Of a DNA stretch of 64,000 nucleotides, positions 51,080 through 60,571 are shown piece by piece. Made by a program: the position numbers and the translations under genes. The DNA is taken from assembly GCF_002090175.1 (NCBI RefSeq), contig NZ_BBRN01000005.1, positions 248,001 through 312,000 on the forward strand, written 5' to 3'. The DNA comes from Demequina sp. NBRC 110057 (GTDB lineage: Bacteria; Actinomycetota; Actinomycetes; Actinomycetales; Demequinaceae). The notes beneath the pieces are model-generated. The model made no database searches. It was not told the origin of the DNA and saw nothing but the letters and a program-made list of their open reading frames with translations. The stretch's first letter is position 1; each line of letters begins with the position of its first letter.

Positions 51080-53638
51080 TTAGGACTCCGGCATGTGGAG
51101 CTGCTGCGTCTCCGTGGGCGGCTCCTCCGCGTCCTCCGTGACCGAGGTGGGAAGCGACGGCGTGATGACCGTGCCGTCGGCCCTCACGGTGCCGTGGAAG
51201 GCCTGCGCATCGGGGGCGCCGGGGATGCGGTCCCCCTGGTGCTCAAGCGGCACCTCGAGCTCCTGGAGCTGCGTGAGCGAGTGGCGCTCGCCGCGCACGT
51301 CCACCGTGAGCCCCGGCCCCTCCTCGATCGCGAACGAGATGGACTCCTCCCGCACCGTCACCCGCACGCGCGTGCCGCGCTGCGTGATCCGGTACGTCAG
51401 CGACGGCCAATCCTCGGGAAGGCGCGGGTCGAACGTCAGCACGTCGCCGTGGTCGCGGAAGCCGCCGAAGCCGTAAACGAGTGCCGACCACACTCCGCCC
51501 GTCGAAGCGGTATGGACGCCATCGGCGGCGTTGTCGTGGAGGTCGGCGAGGTCCACGTAGAGGCCGTCCCAGAAGTACCTCAGCGCGAGCTCGTGGTAGC
51601 CCACCTCCGCCGCGATGATCGACTGGACAACCCCTGACAGCGTCGAGTCTCCCGTGGTGATCGGGTCGTAGTACTCGAAGTCCTTGCGCTTCTGCTCCGG
51701 CGTGAAGTGCTCACCCTGGAGGAAGAGGGCGAGCACCACATCGGCCTGCTTGAGGACCTGGAAGCGGTAGATCACCAGCGGGTGGAAGTGCAGCAGCAGC
51801 GGGCGCTTGTCGGCGGGGGTGTTCTCGAGGTCCCACACCTCGCGCTCGTTGAACAGCGCGTCCTGGGGGTGAATGCCCAGCAGGTCGTCCCACAGGATCG
51901 CCATGCCGTCGGCGGCGCGCTCCCACTCGTCGACCTCGGACGGGTCAATGGACAGGCGCGCGACCACCTTCTCGTACTGCTCGGGCCACCTGTCGCGCAG
52001 CTTGCGCAGGCTCGCGACCGCGACGCGCAGATTAAAGCGCGCCATGACGTTGGTGTACAGGTTGTCGTTGACGACGGTCGTGTACTCGTCCGGCCCGGTG
52101 ACGCCGTGGATGCGGAACGACTCGCCCTTGCCCTCCACCTTGCGCCAGAAGCCGAGGTCGGCCCACATGCGGGCCGTCTCGACAAGGATGTCGATGCCAT
52201 TGCGGGACAGGAACTCGTCGTCGCCGGTGGCACGCACGTACTTGTCCACGGCAAAGGAGATGTCCGCGTCGATGTGATACTGCGCGGTTCCCGCCGCGTA
52301 GTAGGCCGATGCCTCCTCGCCATTGATGGTGCGCCACGGGTACAGCGCGCCATGCTGGGCGAGCTCGGCAGCACGCCTGCGCGCGGCAGGGAGCATCTGG
52401 TAGCGATAGCGCAGGGCGTTACGAGCGATGATGGGCGACGTGTACGTGAAGAACGGCATCACGTAGACCTCGGAGTCCCAGAAGTAGTGGCCGCCGTAGC
52501 CCGAGCCCGTGAGGCCCTTCGCCGGCACGCCGAGGCCGTCGCCACGCGCGGCCGACTGCGCCAGCTGGAACAGGTTCCACCTCACGGCCTGCTGGATCTC
52601 GTCGCGGTCCTCGATCACCACATCGGAGCGCTCCCAGAAGCCGTCGAGCCAGGCACGCTGGTCCTCGTACTGCTTCTCGATGCCCTCGGAGGCGACGCGG
52701 TCGAGGGTGCGGTGGCAGCGGTCGGCGAGCTCGCGCGCGGGCACCACCCGCGACGTGTGATAGCTCACCACCTTGGTCAGGGTGAACGTCTGGCCCGGCT
52801 GGGGGCGGGCGCGGAAGACGTGCTTGGCGTAGTCCTCCTCCGCCTCGCACACCGTCTCGAAGTCGCCATCGAACTCCACGGAGTGCTCCATGGCCACGGC
52901 GAGCGTCATCCGCGAATTCTCGGCCTGGTAACCCAGCACCGCGCGGCGGTCGTCGCCGTCGTGAAGGCGCGGCTCGAGCACGCGCTTGTCGAGCTTAGAG
53001 GCCTTGCGGGGGTCGGCGATGCCGCTCGTGGGCGAGGGGTTGGCCTTGTATTCGTCGATGCCGGCGGCACGGTTGAGCAGCTGGGACGAGATGGCGATGG
53101 GCGCCTCCTCGTCCAACAGCGTCACCTCGAACGTCATCACCGCGACGTGGCGCTGCGCGAAGGACACCATGCGCCGCGAGCGGATGCGCACGCGGTTGCC
53201 CGACGGAGTGCGCCACAGTAGTTCGCGCGTCAGGACGCCGTCGCGCATGTCGAGCACGCGGGAGTACTCGATGAGGTCGGCGATCGACAGCAGCAGCGGC
53301 TCGTCGTTGACGTACAGCCTGATGATCTTCGGGTCCGGCACGTTGACGATGGTCTGGCCGGTGCGCGCGAAGCCGTAGGCCTCCTCGGCGTGGAGGATGT
53401 CCCACGTCTCGTGGAAGCCGTTCACGAACGTGCCGTGCGCGTGGGCGTCGTGGCCGTCCTCGACGTTGCCGCGCAGGCCGAGGTAGCCGTTGCCCACGGC
53501 GAAGAGCGTCTCGGTCACGCCCAGGTCGGTCTTCGAGAACTCGGTCTCCACCAGGCGCCACGGGTCCGCGGGGAACCTCAGGCGGTCGAGGTAGGAGGGG
53601 GCAGTCGTGTCGCCGTTGGGGCGCTCCGCGGCCCTCAC
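51080..53638 (-). CDS. Glycoside hydrolase family 65 disaccharide phosphorylase
   Basis: 852-aa GH65 enzyme, most likely a maltose, trehalose or kojibiose phosphorylase producing beta-glucose-1-phosphate. The N-terminal beta-sandwich begins near ETLFAVGNGYLGLRGNVEDG (about residues 39-58). The (alpha/alpha)6 barrel holds GYGGHYFWDSEVYVMPF near 375 and the catalytic Glu in VTGPDEYTT near 510. Phosphate-binding STLSGVVQS lies near 665. The GTG start overlaps the end of the beta-phosphoglucomutase gene (GTGA), so the product feeds directly into glycolysis. The exact disaccharide cannot be read from sequence. An acidic, Thr/Glu tail ends the protein. Confidence 0.93.
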   Translation of the reverse strand: MRAAERPNGDTTAPSYLDRLRFPADPWRLVETEFSKTDLGVTETLFAVGNGYLGLRGNVEDGHDAHAHGTFVNGFHETWDILHAEEAYGFARTGQTIVNVPDPKIIRLYVNDEPLLLSIADLIEYSRVLDMRDGVLTRELLWRTPSGNRVRIRSRRMVSFAQRHVAVMTFEVTLLDEEAPIAISSQLLNRAAGIDEYKANPSPTSGIADPRKASKLDKRVLEPRLHDGDDRRAVLGYQAENSRMTLAVAMEHSVEFDGDFETVCEAEEDYAKHVFRARPQPGQTFTLTKVVSYHTSRVVPARELADRCHRTLDRVASEGIEKQYEDQRAWLDGFWERSDVVIEDRDEIQQAVRWNLFQLAQSAARGDGLGVPAKGLTGSGYGGHYFWDSEVYVMPFFTYTSPIIARNALRYRYQMLPAARRRAAELAQHGALYPWRTINGEEASAYYAAGTAQYHIDADISFAVDKYVRATGDDEFLSRNGIDILVETARMWADLGFWRKVEGKGESFRIHGVTGPDEYTTVVNDNLYTNVMARFNLRVAVASLRKLRDRWPEQYEKVVARLSIDPSEVDEWERAADGMAILWDDLLGIHPQDALFNEREVWDLENTPADKRPLLLHFHPLVIYRFQVLKQADVVLALFLQGEHFTPEQKRKDFEYYDPITTGDSTLSGVVQSIIAAEVGYHELALRYFWDGLYVDLADLHDNAADGVHTASTGGVWSALVYGFGGFRDHGDVLTFDPRLPEDWPSLTYRITQRGTRVRVTVREESISFAIEEGPGLTVDVRGERHSLTQLQELEVPLEHQGDRIPGAPDAQAFHGTVRADGTVITPSLPTSVTEDAEEPPTETQQLHMPES

Positions 53639-54384
53639 GCGATCAGCTCCGCGAGGTCGGCGACGACCACATCCGCGCCCTGGGCGCGCAGGGCATCGGC
53701 CCCCGCTCCCCTGTCGACTCCCACCACGAGGCCGAAGTCGCCGGCGGCGCCGGCCTGGACGCCGGAGATGGCGTCCTCGACCACCACCGCGTCGCCCTCG
53801 GGCACCCCGAGGAGCTGGGCCGCATGCTGGTACGTGTCGGGCGCGGGCTTTCCGGGGATGCGGTCGCGCGCTGCCACGGCGCCGTCCACCACGATCTCGA
53901 AGTGGTGGTCGATGCCGGCGGCGGCAAGCACCTCGGGCGCGTTGCGCGAGCTCGAGACCACGGCCATCGGCACGCCGGCCTCCTTGAGGTGATCGATCAG
54001 CGCCACGGACCCGGCGTAGGGAGCGATGCCCTCGTCGCGTAGGACCTTGGCGAACATGTCGTTTTTGGCGTTGCCGAGGCCGCACACGGTCTCCGTGCCG
54101 GCGGCATCGGTGGGGTCGCCCTCGGGAAGGGTGATGCCGCGCGAGGCGAGGCAGGCGCGCACGCCGTCGTAGCGGGGCTTGCCGTCCACGTAGGCGAAGT
54201 AGTCGTCGTCCGTGTAGGCGGGGCTCACGTGGTGCGCCTCGAAGTAATCGCTGAACATGCGGTTCCAGGCCCGCATGTGCACCTCGGCCGTGGGGGTCAG
54301 CACCCCGTCGAGGTCAAACAGGGCGGCGCCGTAGCGGCGCTCGGTCGCCTGCGGAATCACCCAGGCATTGTCGGTCGTGGTCAC
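53635..54384 (-). CDS. pgmB: Beta-phosphoglucomutase (HAD superfamily)
   Basis: 249-aa HAD phosphotransferase converting beta-glucose-1-phosphate to glucose-6-phosphate. HAD motif I FDLDGVLTPTAEVH is at about residues 23-36 with the nucleophile Asp. Motif II is in VVSSSRN near 153 and the acidic motif IV in VVVEDAISG near 205. A GTG start at 54384 is favoured because GGGAGG sits 5 bp ahead; a longer frame upstream lacks an RBS. It is coupled to the GH65 gene, a classic phosphorolysis pair. Confidence 0.92.
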   Translation of the reverse strand: MTTTDNAWVIPQATERRYGAALFDLDGVLTPTAEVHMRAWNRMFSDYFEAHHVSPAYTDDDYFAYVDGKPRYDGVRACLASRGITLPEGDPTDAAGTETVCGLGNAKNDMFAKVLRDEGIAPYAGSVALIDHLKEAGVPMAVVSSSRNAPEVLAAAGIDHHFEIVVDGAVAARDRIPGKPAPDTYQHAAQLLGVPEGDAVVVEDAISGVQAGAAGDFGLVVGVDRGAGADALRAQGADVVVADLAELIA

Positions 54385-54558
54385 GCGTCCTCCCTCGTCT
54401 TTCGCGAGTCTCGTGGCAAGCAGCGTGCCGGCGACGCGAACGAGGTTCGCACCCACGGCACTTCCGATACTAGTGACGCGCGAGTGGGGGCTGTCCATTC
54501 CCTGACGGCCGATGCTTGGGCCGGCTTCCGTAGGGGCGGCGCCCAGCGCGAGAGGGGG

Positions 54559-55131
54559 CTAGCGCGGGGAGTGGAAGCGCTGCTGGGTGGCCTCGAGGCC
54601 ATGCTCGAGTACCGACTCGACGGCGTCGGCGCCGTCCGAGATCAGCATCTCCAGCTCCTTGCGCTCGGCCGCGGAGAACGGCTTGAGCACAAACGCCGCG
54701 GCGTCCATGCGGCCGGGCGGGCGGCCGATCCCGACGCGCACCCTGATGTAGTCCGGCGTCCCGAGCGCCTTAGTGATGTCCTTCAGCCCGTTGTGGCCGC
54801 CGGAGCCGCCGCCGCGCTTGAGGCGCACCTCGCCAAACGGGATGTCGAGCTCGTCGTGCACCACGATGACGTCCTCTGGCGCGACGGACTGGTACTTGGC
54901 GAGCGAGGACACGGGCCCGCCGGAGACGTTCATGTAGGACATCGGCACGGCGACCACGACGGCCTGACCCGCGAGGCGCACTGTCGCGGCCCTGGTCCTG
55001 GTCTTCTTGTGCACGGACAGGGAGCCGCCGCCGCGAGCGGCGAGCTCGTCGATCACCATCTGGCCGATGTTGTGGCGGGTTCCCGCGTACTCCTCGCCGG
55101 GGTTACCCAGGCCGATCGCCAGCGCGCTCAT
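54559..55131 (-). CDS. pth: Peptidyl-tRNA hydrolase
   Basis: 190-aa enzyme recycling peptidyl-tRNA released from stalled ribosomes. The N-terminal [18 protein letters not shown] carries catalytic His at residue 20. Asn in PMSYMNVSG near 70 and Asp in [16 protein letters not shown] near 97, with [11 protein letters not shown] near 113, complete the active site. ATG 55131 has GAGGAG upstream. It follows rplY with a hairpin between. The usual next gene, mfd, is displaced by about 10 kb of accessory genes. Confidence 0.97.
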   Translation of the reverse strand: MSALAIGLGNPGEEYAGTRHNIGQMVIDELAARGGGSLSVHKKTRTRAATVRLAGQAVVVAVPMSYMNVSGGPVSSLAKYQSVAPEDVIVVHDELDIPFGEVRLKRGGGSGGHNGLKDITKALGTPDYIRVRVGIGRPPGRMDAAAFVLKPFSAAERKELEMLISDGADAVESVLEHGLEATQQRFHSPR

Positions 55132-55169
55132 CGAAGACTCCTCATGGGTGGAAGTGTGCCGTGACGCAC

Positions 55170-55202
55170 GAGGCGCCCGCCACCAGCGGTGACGGGCGCC
55201 TC
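55170..55202 (-). terminator. Hairpin between rplY and pth
   Basis: GAGGCGCCCG and CGGGCGCCTC form perfect 10-bp arms, with an inner CACC/GGTG pairing, 18 bp after the rplY stop. It probably limits read-through into pth rather than blocking it. Confidence 0.7.
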
Positions 55203-55220
55203 GAGTCACAGGGGTGAGGC

Positions 55221-55829
55221 TTAGGCCTCGGCGCCCTCGGCGGCCTCCTCGGCCGACTCGGCGGCGGGGGCGTCGTCGCCCTCGTCCTGCGCCTGGGGCA
55301 CGGAGACCGAGGCGATCTGCTGGTCGGCCTCGCCGGCGAGCTCGACGCCCTTGGGCAGCTTCACGTCGGACGCGAGGACCTTCGCGCCGTCCTCGAGGCC
55401 GTCGATCGACACGGCGAAGGACTCGGGAAGGTGGGTCGCCTCGGCGAGCACCTGGAGGGTCGAGGCCTCCTGGAAGTGGATGGTGCCGGGGGCCGACTCG
55501 CCCTCGATGTGCACGGGAACGTCCACGACGATCTTCTCGCCCTTCTTCACGAGGAGAAGGTCCACGTGGAGGATGAGGGGCTTGATCGGGTGACGCTGCA
55601 CGTCCTTGGCGACCGCGAGCTCCTCGGTGCCGTCGAACTGCAGCGTGAGGAGGGCGTTGGCGTTCTTCAGCGCCATCATGGTGGCGTGGCCCGGCAGGAC
55701 CAGGTGCACGGGGTCGGTGCCGTGGCCGTAGAGGACCGCGGGGATCTGGCCGGCGGCACGGGTGCGGCGGGCGTGGCCCTTGCCGAAGTCGCTGCGGGTC
55801 TCGGCCGCGAGCACAAGCTTGTCAGACAT
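55221..55829 (-). CDS. rplY: 50S ribosomal protein L25 (general stress protein Ctc type)
   Basis: 202-aa two-domain L25/TL5 protein. The N-terminal 5S-rRNA-binding domain starts [32 protein letters not shown] (cited by ends KLVLAA and AVLYG). The TL5 beta-rich domain runs from about residue 95, and an acidic Ala/Glu tail ends it. AAGGAG precedes the ATG. It is divergent from the DUF1206 gene and upstream of pth, as in most actinobacteria. Confidence 0.96.
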   Translation of the reverse strand: MSDKLVLAAETRSDFGKGHARRTRAAGQIPAVLYGHGTDPVHLVLPGHATMMALKNANALLTLQFDGTEELAVAKDVQRHPIKPLILHVDLLLVKKGEKIVVDVPVHIEGESAPGTIHFQEASTLQVLAEATHLPESFAVSIDGLEDGAKVLASDVKLPKGVELAGEADQQIASVSVPQAQDEGDDAPAAESAEEAAEGAEA

Positions 55830-56012
55830 GGTGTCTCCTTGAGAATCGGTGGTGGAGCCAGGCAAGGCAGGCGTCGACAACACACCGCCGCGTCGATCAC
55901 GTCAGCACCCATCAGGGCCCAACCTCGCCGTGGAACCCGGACAGTCTACCCCGTGAGCGCCGCGCGTGCCCACCCGGGAATGCTCGCGGCCACCCCCGGG
56001 GTTGAGGACGGC

Positions 56013-56810
56013 ATGACGCTTCATGAGTCGATGGGCCCCCTGACGGACCCCGGCCGCTCGGGCTCCCGCGCCTGGGAGACGGCCGCCCGTGCCGGCTACG
56101 CCGTGTCCGGCGCCCTCCACCTGGTCCTCGCTTTCCTCATCATCCGGCTGCCGTTCGGTGGCGGCGACGCGGACCAGTCGCAGGCACTGGCCACCATGGG
56201 CGACGCCCCCGGCGGCGCGGTGCTGCTGTGGGTCGCCGTGGCGGGCTTCGTCGCCCTGGGCGCCTGGCAGGCGGCCGATGCGGCGAGGAGCGGTCAGGAG
56301 GGTTCCGACCGCGCCAAGGCGGCGGGCAAGGCCGTGGTGTACCTGTCGCTCGCGGGAGTCGCGGCCTCGGTGGCGATGGGAGGCGGCTCCGGCGGAGACG
56401 GCCAGGCCTCGGGCCTCACCGCTCGCCTGCTCGACCTTCCCGGCGGCCGCGTCATCGTGGGCGCCGTGGCGCTCGGCATCCTCGCCACGGGTGCCTTCCA
56501 CCTCTGGAAGGGCGCGTCGCATCGGTTCCTGGAGGACCTGCGGGCCACGGGCGGTTCCGAACTGTCGACGGCCGTGCGCGTGACGGGCACCACGGGGTAT
56601 GTCGCCAAGGGCGTCGCCCTCGGGGCCGTCGGCGTGCTGTTCGGCTACGCCGCGCTCACGCACGACGCCGACAAGGCCAAGGGTCTCGACGGCGCCATCC
56701 AGAGCCTGCTCGACCTTCCCGGCGGCCCGGTCATCGTGATCGCCGTGGGCCTGGGCTTCGCCGCGTACGGCCTCTACTCCCTGGTCCGCTCCCGCTACGC
56801 GCGCATGTGA
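56013..56810 (+). CDS. DUF1206-family membrane protein
   Basis: 265-aa protein with three repeated two-helix units (six membrane segments). Each unit begins with a GYAVSGALHLVLAF-like helix (about residues 30-45, 115-130 and 195-210) and pairs around LLDLPGG (two copies, near 140 and 225). This internal triplication is the DUF1206 pattern. GAGGAC lies ahead of the ATG. Function unknown. It is inserted on the plus strand between rplY and prs and ends at a shared hairpin. Confidence 0.9.
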   Translation: MTLHESMGPLTDPGRSGSRAWETAARAGYAVSGALHLVLAFLIIRLPFGGGDADQSQALATMGDAPGGAVLLWVAVAGFVALGAWQAADAARSGQEGSDRAKAAGKAVVYLSLAGVAASVAMGGGSGGDGQASGLTARLLDLPGGRVIVGAVALGILATGAFHLWKGASHRFLEDLRATGGSELSTAVRVTGTTGYVAKGVALGAVGVLFGYAALTHDADKAKGLDGAIQSLLDLPGGPVIVIAVGLGFAAYGLYSLVRSRYARM

Positions 56811-56820
56811 GCCTGCACCA

Positions 56821-56864
56821 CGACAAGGGCCCGCCCCGCCGTGAGGCGGGACGGGCCCTTGTCG
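56821..56864. terminator. Bidirectional hairpin between DUF1206 gene and prs
   Basis: 20-bp arms with one mismatch around GTGA (left arm CGACAAGGGCCCGCCCCGCC). It lies between convergent genes, 10 bp after the DUF1206 stop. Confidence 0.85.
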
Positions 56865-56901
56865 GGTGACGATGGCATCGGCCGCCGTCAATAAAGAAGT
56901 G

Positions 56902-57882
56902 TCAGACGTTGCCGTTGAACAGGCTCGTCACCGAGCCGTCGTCGAAGACCTCGCGCATGGCGCGGGCAAGCAGCGGCGCGATCGACAGCACGGTGAGCTT
57001 GTCGAAGCGGTGGTCCTCGGGGATGGGCAGGGTGTCGGTGATGACGACCTCGCTCACGCCCGAGTCACGCAGGCGCTGCACGGCGGGGCCGGACAGGAGG
57101 CCGTGCGTCGACGCGACGATGACGTCCTTGGCGCCGTTCTCGAACAGCGCCTCGGCGGCCTGGACGATGGTGCCGCCGGTGTCGATCATGTCGTCGACCA
57201 GCACACAGGTGCGGCCCTCGACCTCACCCACGAGCTCGTGGACCTTGACCTGGTTGGGCACCGAGGGGTCGCGACGCTTGTGGATGATCGCGAGCGGCGA
57301 GCCGAGGTGGTCGGACCACTGGTCGGCGAGGCGCACGCGGCCGGCGTCGGGCGACACGATGGTGAGGTTGTCCGGGGACACGCGGGTGCGGACGTACTGC
57401 GCGAGCAGCGGCATTGCCCACAGGTGGTCAACGGGGCCGTCGAAGAAGCCCTGGATCTGCGACGTGTGCAGGTCGACCGACATGATGCGGTCGGCGCCGG
57501 CGGTCTTGAACAGGTCCGCCATCAGGCGCGCCGAGATCGGCTCGCGGCCCTTGTGCTTCTTGTCCTGACGGGCGTAGCCGTAGCAGGGCATGATCACGGT
57601 GATGCGCTTGGCCGAGGCACGCTTGAGCGCGTCGACCATGATCAGCTGCTCCATGATCGCCTCGTTGATGGGCGCGGCGTGCGACTGCAGCACGAACGCG
57701 TCCGCGCCACGCACGGACTCACCGAAACGGACGTACAGCTCGCCGTTGGCGAAGGTGTAGGCCGTGGTCGGCAGGAGTTCGATTCCCAGCTCGGAGGCCA
57801 CCGCATCGGCCAGGTCGGGGTGTGCCCGTCCACTGGCGAGGACCATCCGCTTCTCGCTCGCGTGCGAGATGTCTGAGCTCAT
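56902..57882 (-). CDS. prs: Ribose-phosphate pyrophosphokinase
   Basis: 326-aa PRPP synthetase, making the precursor of nucleotides, His and Trp. Visible class I motifs are FANGELYVRFGESVRG near residue 45, the ATP loop YGYARQDKKHKGREP near 105, VDLHTSQIQGFFDGPVDH near 135 and the PRPP loop VLVDDMIDTGGTI near 225. ATG 57882 with GGAGAG ahead; longer frames are not coding. It follows glmU by 88 bp on the same strand, a conserved pair. Confidence 0.97.
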   Translation of the reverse strand: MSSDISHASEKRMVLASGRAHPDLADAVASELGIELLPTTAYTFANGELYVRFGESVRGADAFVLQSHAAPINEAIMEQLIMVDALKRASAKRITVIMPCYGYARQDKKHKGREPISARLMADLFKTAGADRIMSVDLHTSQIQGFFDGPVDHLWAMPLLAQYVRTRVSPDNLTIVSPDAGRVRLADQWSDHLGSPLAIIHKRRDPSVPNQVKVHELVGEVEGRTCVLVDDMIDTGGTIVQAAEALFENGAKDVIVASTHGLLSGPAVQRLRDSGVSEVVITDTLPIPEDHRFDKLTVLSIAPLLARAMREVFDDGSVTSLFNGNV

Positions 57883-57970
57883 GACTCTCCTATATTTCCG
57901 AAATCCGGGCGGGGGCGCAGGAACTACTCTAATGGGCGCGAAGGGCTGCCGGGTGTGGCGAGGGTCCCGC

Positions 57971-59515
57971 TCAGCGCTCGTCGGGGTGCGTGGGCGGCTC
58001 CGACTCGGGGCTGGGCGCCGACTCGGCATCGGCCGATGCCTGCTGCGCCGCCTTCGCCGACGAGCTTCCCGGGCGGCGCGAGACCACCCAGCCGTCCACC
58101 ACCTGCTGCGGCACGTGGTTGCGGGCGAGGGCCCCGGAGGGAACGTCGCGACGCACGGTTGCGCCCGCGCCGGTGTAGGCGCCGTCGCCGATGGTGACGG
58201 GCGCGATCAGCTGGTTGTCGGAGCCGATGCGCACGTGGTCGCCGACCGTGGTGTGGTGCTTGTTGACGCCGTCGTAGTTGACGAAGATCGTGGCCGCGCC
58301 GATGTTGGTGTACTCGCCGATGGTCGCGTCGCCCACGTAGGACAGGTGCGGCACCTTCGAGTGGTCGCCGATGCGCGCGTTCTTGGTCTCGACGAACGCG
58401 CCGATCTTGCCGTCGACGCCCAGGCGGGTGCCCGGGCGCAGGAAGGCGAACGGGCCGACGGTCGCGCCGGCCTCGATGACGGCGCCAGAGCCGTGCGTGC
58501 GGGTGACGGTCGCGCCGGCGCCCACCTGGACGTCGGTCAGCGTGGTGTCGGGGCCGATGCTCGCTCCGGTCGCGATCTCGGTGGCGCCGTGCAGCTGGGT
58601 GCCGGGCAGCAGCGTCGAGTCGGGGGCCAGCTGGACGTCGGCGTCGATCCAGGTGGTGGCGGGGTCGACGATCGTCACGCCCTCGCGCATCCAGGTCTCG
58701 ACGATGCGGTCGTTGAGCGCGCGGCCGGCGGCGGCGAGCTGGACGCGGTCGTTGACGCCCTCCACCGCTGCTGCGTGGGGCGCGATGTGGGCGTGGGTGT
58801 GCCCGCCCTCGGCGCGCGCCAGGTGGATGACGTCGGTGAGGTACATCTCGCCCTGGCTGTTGTCCTGGCCCAGCTGGGCGAGCGCGCGGCGCAGGTGCGC
58901 GGCGTCGAAGACATAGATGCCTGCATTGATCTCGCGAATGGCGCGCTGGTCGTCCGTGGCGTCCTTCTGCTCGACGATGGCGACCACCTCACCCGCCTCG
59001 TCGCGCACGATGCGGCCGTAGCCGGTGGGGTCAGGGACCTCGGCGGTGAGCACCGTGACGGCGGCGGCGTGGGCGGCATGCGCCTCGACGAGGCCGGCGA
59101 GCAGCTCCCCGTCCACGAGCGGAACGTCACCGCTGGTGACCACGATCGCTCCCTCGACCTGTGTCTCCATGACGGAGGTGTCCCCCACCGCGCCGGCGGC
59201 CACCTGGGCGGCGATCGCCGTCGCGTCGAGGGCGGACAGCCCGCAGAAGACGGCGCGGCCCGTGCCCGGGATGTCGTCCTGGTCGGCTAGCAGCGCATGC
59301 GGGGCGTGGGACTCAATGTGCGCGGCGACGCGCTCACGCTCGTGGCGCACCACCACGACCACGCGCTCGGGGTCCAGGGTTCCCGCGGCGTGCAGGGCAT
59401 GGCCGACGAGCGAGCGCCCGGCGATCTCGTGGAGGACCTTCGGGGTGGCGGACTTCATGCGGGTTCCTGCGCCGGCCGCGAGGATCATCACGGCGGCGGG
59501 GCGGGTGTGGGTCAC
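57971..59515 (-). CDS. glmU: Bifunctional UDP-GlcNAc pyrophosphorylase / GlcN-1-P acetyltransferase
   Basis: 514-aa two-domain enzyme for UDP-N-acetylglucosamine. The uridyltransferase half starts MILAAGAGTRMKSATPKVLH (about residues 10-29). The C-terminal left-handed beta-helix runs from about 265, with acetyltransferase residues in GDGAYTGAGATVRRDVPSGALA near 450. An acidic tail of about 35 residues follows, common in actinobacteria. GTG start with AAGGGGGA upstream. First gene of the glmU-prs pair. Confidence 0.97.
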   Translation of the reverse strand: MTHTRPAAVMILAAGAGTRMKSATPKVLHEIAGRSLVGHALHAAGTLDPERVVVVVRHERERVAAHIESHAPHALLADQDDIPGTGRAVFCGLSALDATAIAAQVAAGAVGDTSVMETQVEGAIVVTSGDVPLVDGELLAGLVEAHAAHAAAVTVLTAEVPDPTGYGRIVRDEAGEVVAIVEQKDATDDQRAIREINAGIYVFDAAHLRRALAQLGQDNSQGEMYLTDVIHLARAEGGHTHAHIAPHAAAVEGVNDRVQLAAAGRALNDRIVETWMREGVTIVDPATTWIDADVQLAPDSTLLPGTQLHGATEIATGASIGPDTTLTDVQVGAGATVTRTHGSGAVIEAGATVGPFAFLRPGTRLGVDGKIGAFVETKNARIGDHSKVPHLSYVGDATIGEYTNIGAATIFVNYDGVNKHHTTVGDHVRIGSDNQLIAPVTIGDGAYTGAGATVRRDVPSGALARNHVPQQVVDGWVVSRRPGSSSAKAAQQASADAESAPSPESEPPTHPDER

Positions 59516-59612
59516 CGATTCCCCCTTCTCGGGGCGCCTCGTGGGCGCCGTCGTCTGGTGGCGACCACTCTAACCGGCGGCGTCTGGGGCGCCGGCGCGC
59601 CGCTCGCCCCGT

Positions 59613-59712
59613 ACCGCTCAACACACAGCTGGGGCACATGAGACCTGTGTGACGGGTGGGCGGGCACATGAGCCCCTCGCGCCTCATCCGTCACAGGTGT
59701 GTGTTGAGCGGT
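59613..59712. repeat. 100-bp imperfect palindrome downstream of tRNA-Gln
   Basis: Outer arms ACCGCTCAACACACA (59613-59627) and TGTGTGTTGAGCGGT (59698-59712) are perfect. Inner arms CCTGTGTGACGG and CCGTCACAGG also pair. GGGCACATGAG occurs twice inside as a direct repeat. It lies between tRNA-Gln and glmU, both on the minus strand, and may terminate the tRNA transcript. Confidence 0.65.
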
Positions 59713-59725
59713 CCACACCGCGCGG

Positions 59726-59797
59726 CTCCGCCCACAGGATTCGAACCTGTACTGCGAGGCTCCAAAGGCCTGCGTGCTGCCGTTACACCAGGGCGGA
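59726..59797 (-). tRNA. tRNA-Gln (UUG)
   Basis: 72 nt. Acceptor TCCGCCC pairs with GGGCGGA, starting with U1 as usual for tRNA-Gln, discriminator G. The anticodon loop CTTTGGA gives UUG. The T-arm ACAGG-TTCGAAT-CCTGT is regular. CCA is not encoded. Confidence 0.95.
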
Positions 59798-59857
59798 CCG
59801 GGGCCGCAGCGGACCCGGGTGCCCCAGTCTGCCAGGATTCGCGGCACACTAGGGACC

Positions 59858-60499
59858 GTGACCGACGAACCGCGCAAGGCGCCCCGTGCCAGGATGACCG
59901 CCCGCGACCGGCGCGAGCAGCTCCTGCAGGTGGCCCGCGCCCTGTTCGCCGAACGCGGCTTCGAGGGGACGTCGGTGGAGGAGATCGCCGCCCGCGCCGA
60001 CGTGTCCAAGCCCGTGGTGTACGAGCACTTCGGCGGCAAGGAGGGCGTCTACGCCGTCATCGTCGACCGCGAGGTCGAGGCGCTCCTCGGGGCCCTCTCG
60101 GGTGCCCTCGCGGAACGCGGCCACCCCCGTCAGCTCGTCGAGCGCGCCGCCCGCGCCCTCCTCGACTACATCGAGTCGTCGCCCGATGGCTTCCGCATCC
60201 TGGTGCGCGACTCCCCTGTAGCGCAGGCCTCCGGCACCTTCTCCTCCCTCATCGGCGACGTCGCCAACCAGGTGGAACACCTGCTTGCCCACCAGTTCGT
60301 CAAGCGGGGCCTCGACCCCGTCTCGGCACCCATCTACTCGCAGATGCTCGTCGGCATGGTAGCCCTGACCGGCCAGCACTGGGCCGAGGTGCGCGAGCCC
60401 AGCAAGGACGAAGTCGCCGCCCACCTGGTGAACCTCGCCTGGAACGGCCTGTCCAACTTCGAGCGCGACCCCGTCCTCCCCGAGCACGACACCGAGTAG
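59858..60499 (+). CDS. TetR-family transcriptional regulator
   Basis: 213-aa regulator. The N-terminal helix-turn-helix spans about residues 15-60 (RREQLLQVARALFAERGFEG, then VEEIAARADVSKPVVYEHFGGKEGVYA). The C-terminal half is a helical ligand/dimer domain. A GTG start at 59858 has AGGGA just ahead. It resembles the group of TetR proteins often found near fatty-acid or membrane genes. The neighbours mscL and tRNA-Gln do not reveal its target. Confidence 0.92.
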   Translation: MTDEPRKAPRARMTARDRREQLLQVARALFAERGFEGTSVEEIAARADVSKPVVYEHFGGKEGVYAVIVDREVEALLGALSGALAERGHPRQLVERAARALLDYIESSPDGFRILVRDSPVAQASGTFSSLIGDVANQVEHLLAHQFVKRGLDPVSAPIYSQMLVGMVALTGQHWAEVREPSKDEVAAHLVNLAWNGLSNFERDPVLPEHDTE

Positions 60500-60571
60500 T
60501 CACCTCGAGACGCGGGACAAACTCCCTGCTCCTGGCTAATGTCGGAACCAACCGACATCTGGGAGGACGTC

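Noticed and set aside
51080..54085. A longer GH65 protein of about 1,001 residues
   Set aside because: The extra N-terminal 149 residues are an out-of-frame reading of the beta-phosphoglucomutase gene; the GTG at 53638 overlaps that gene's stop as expected.
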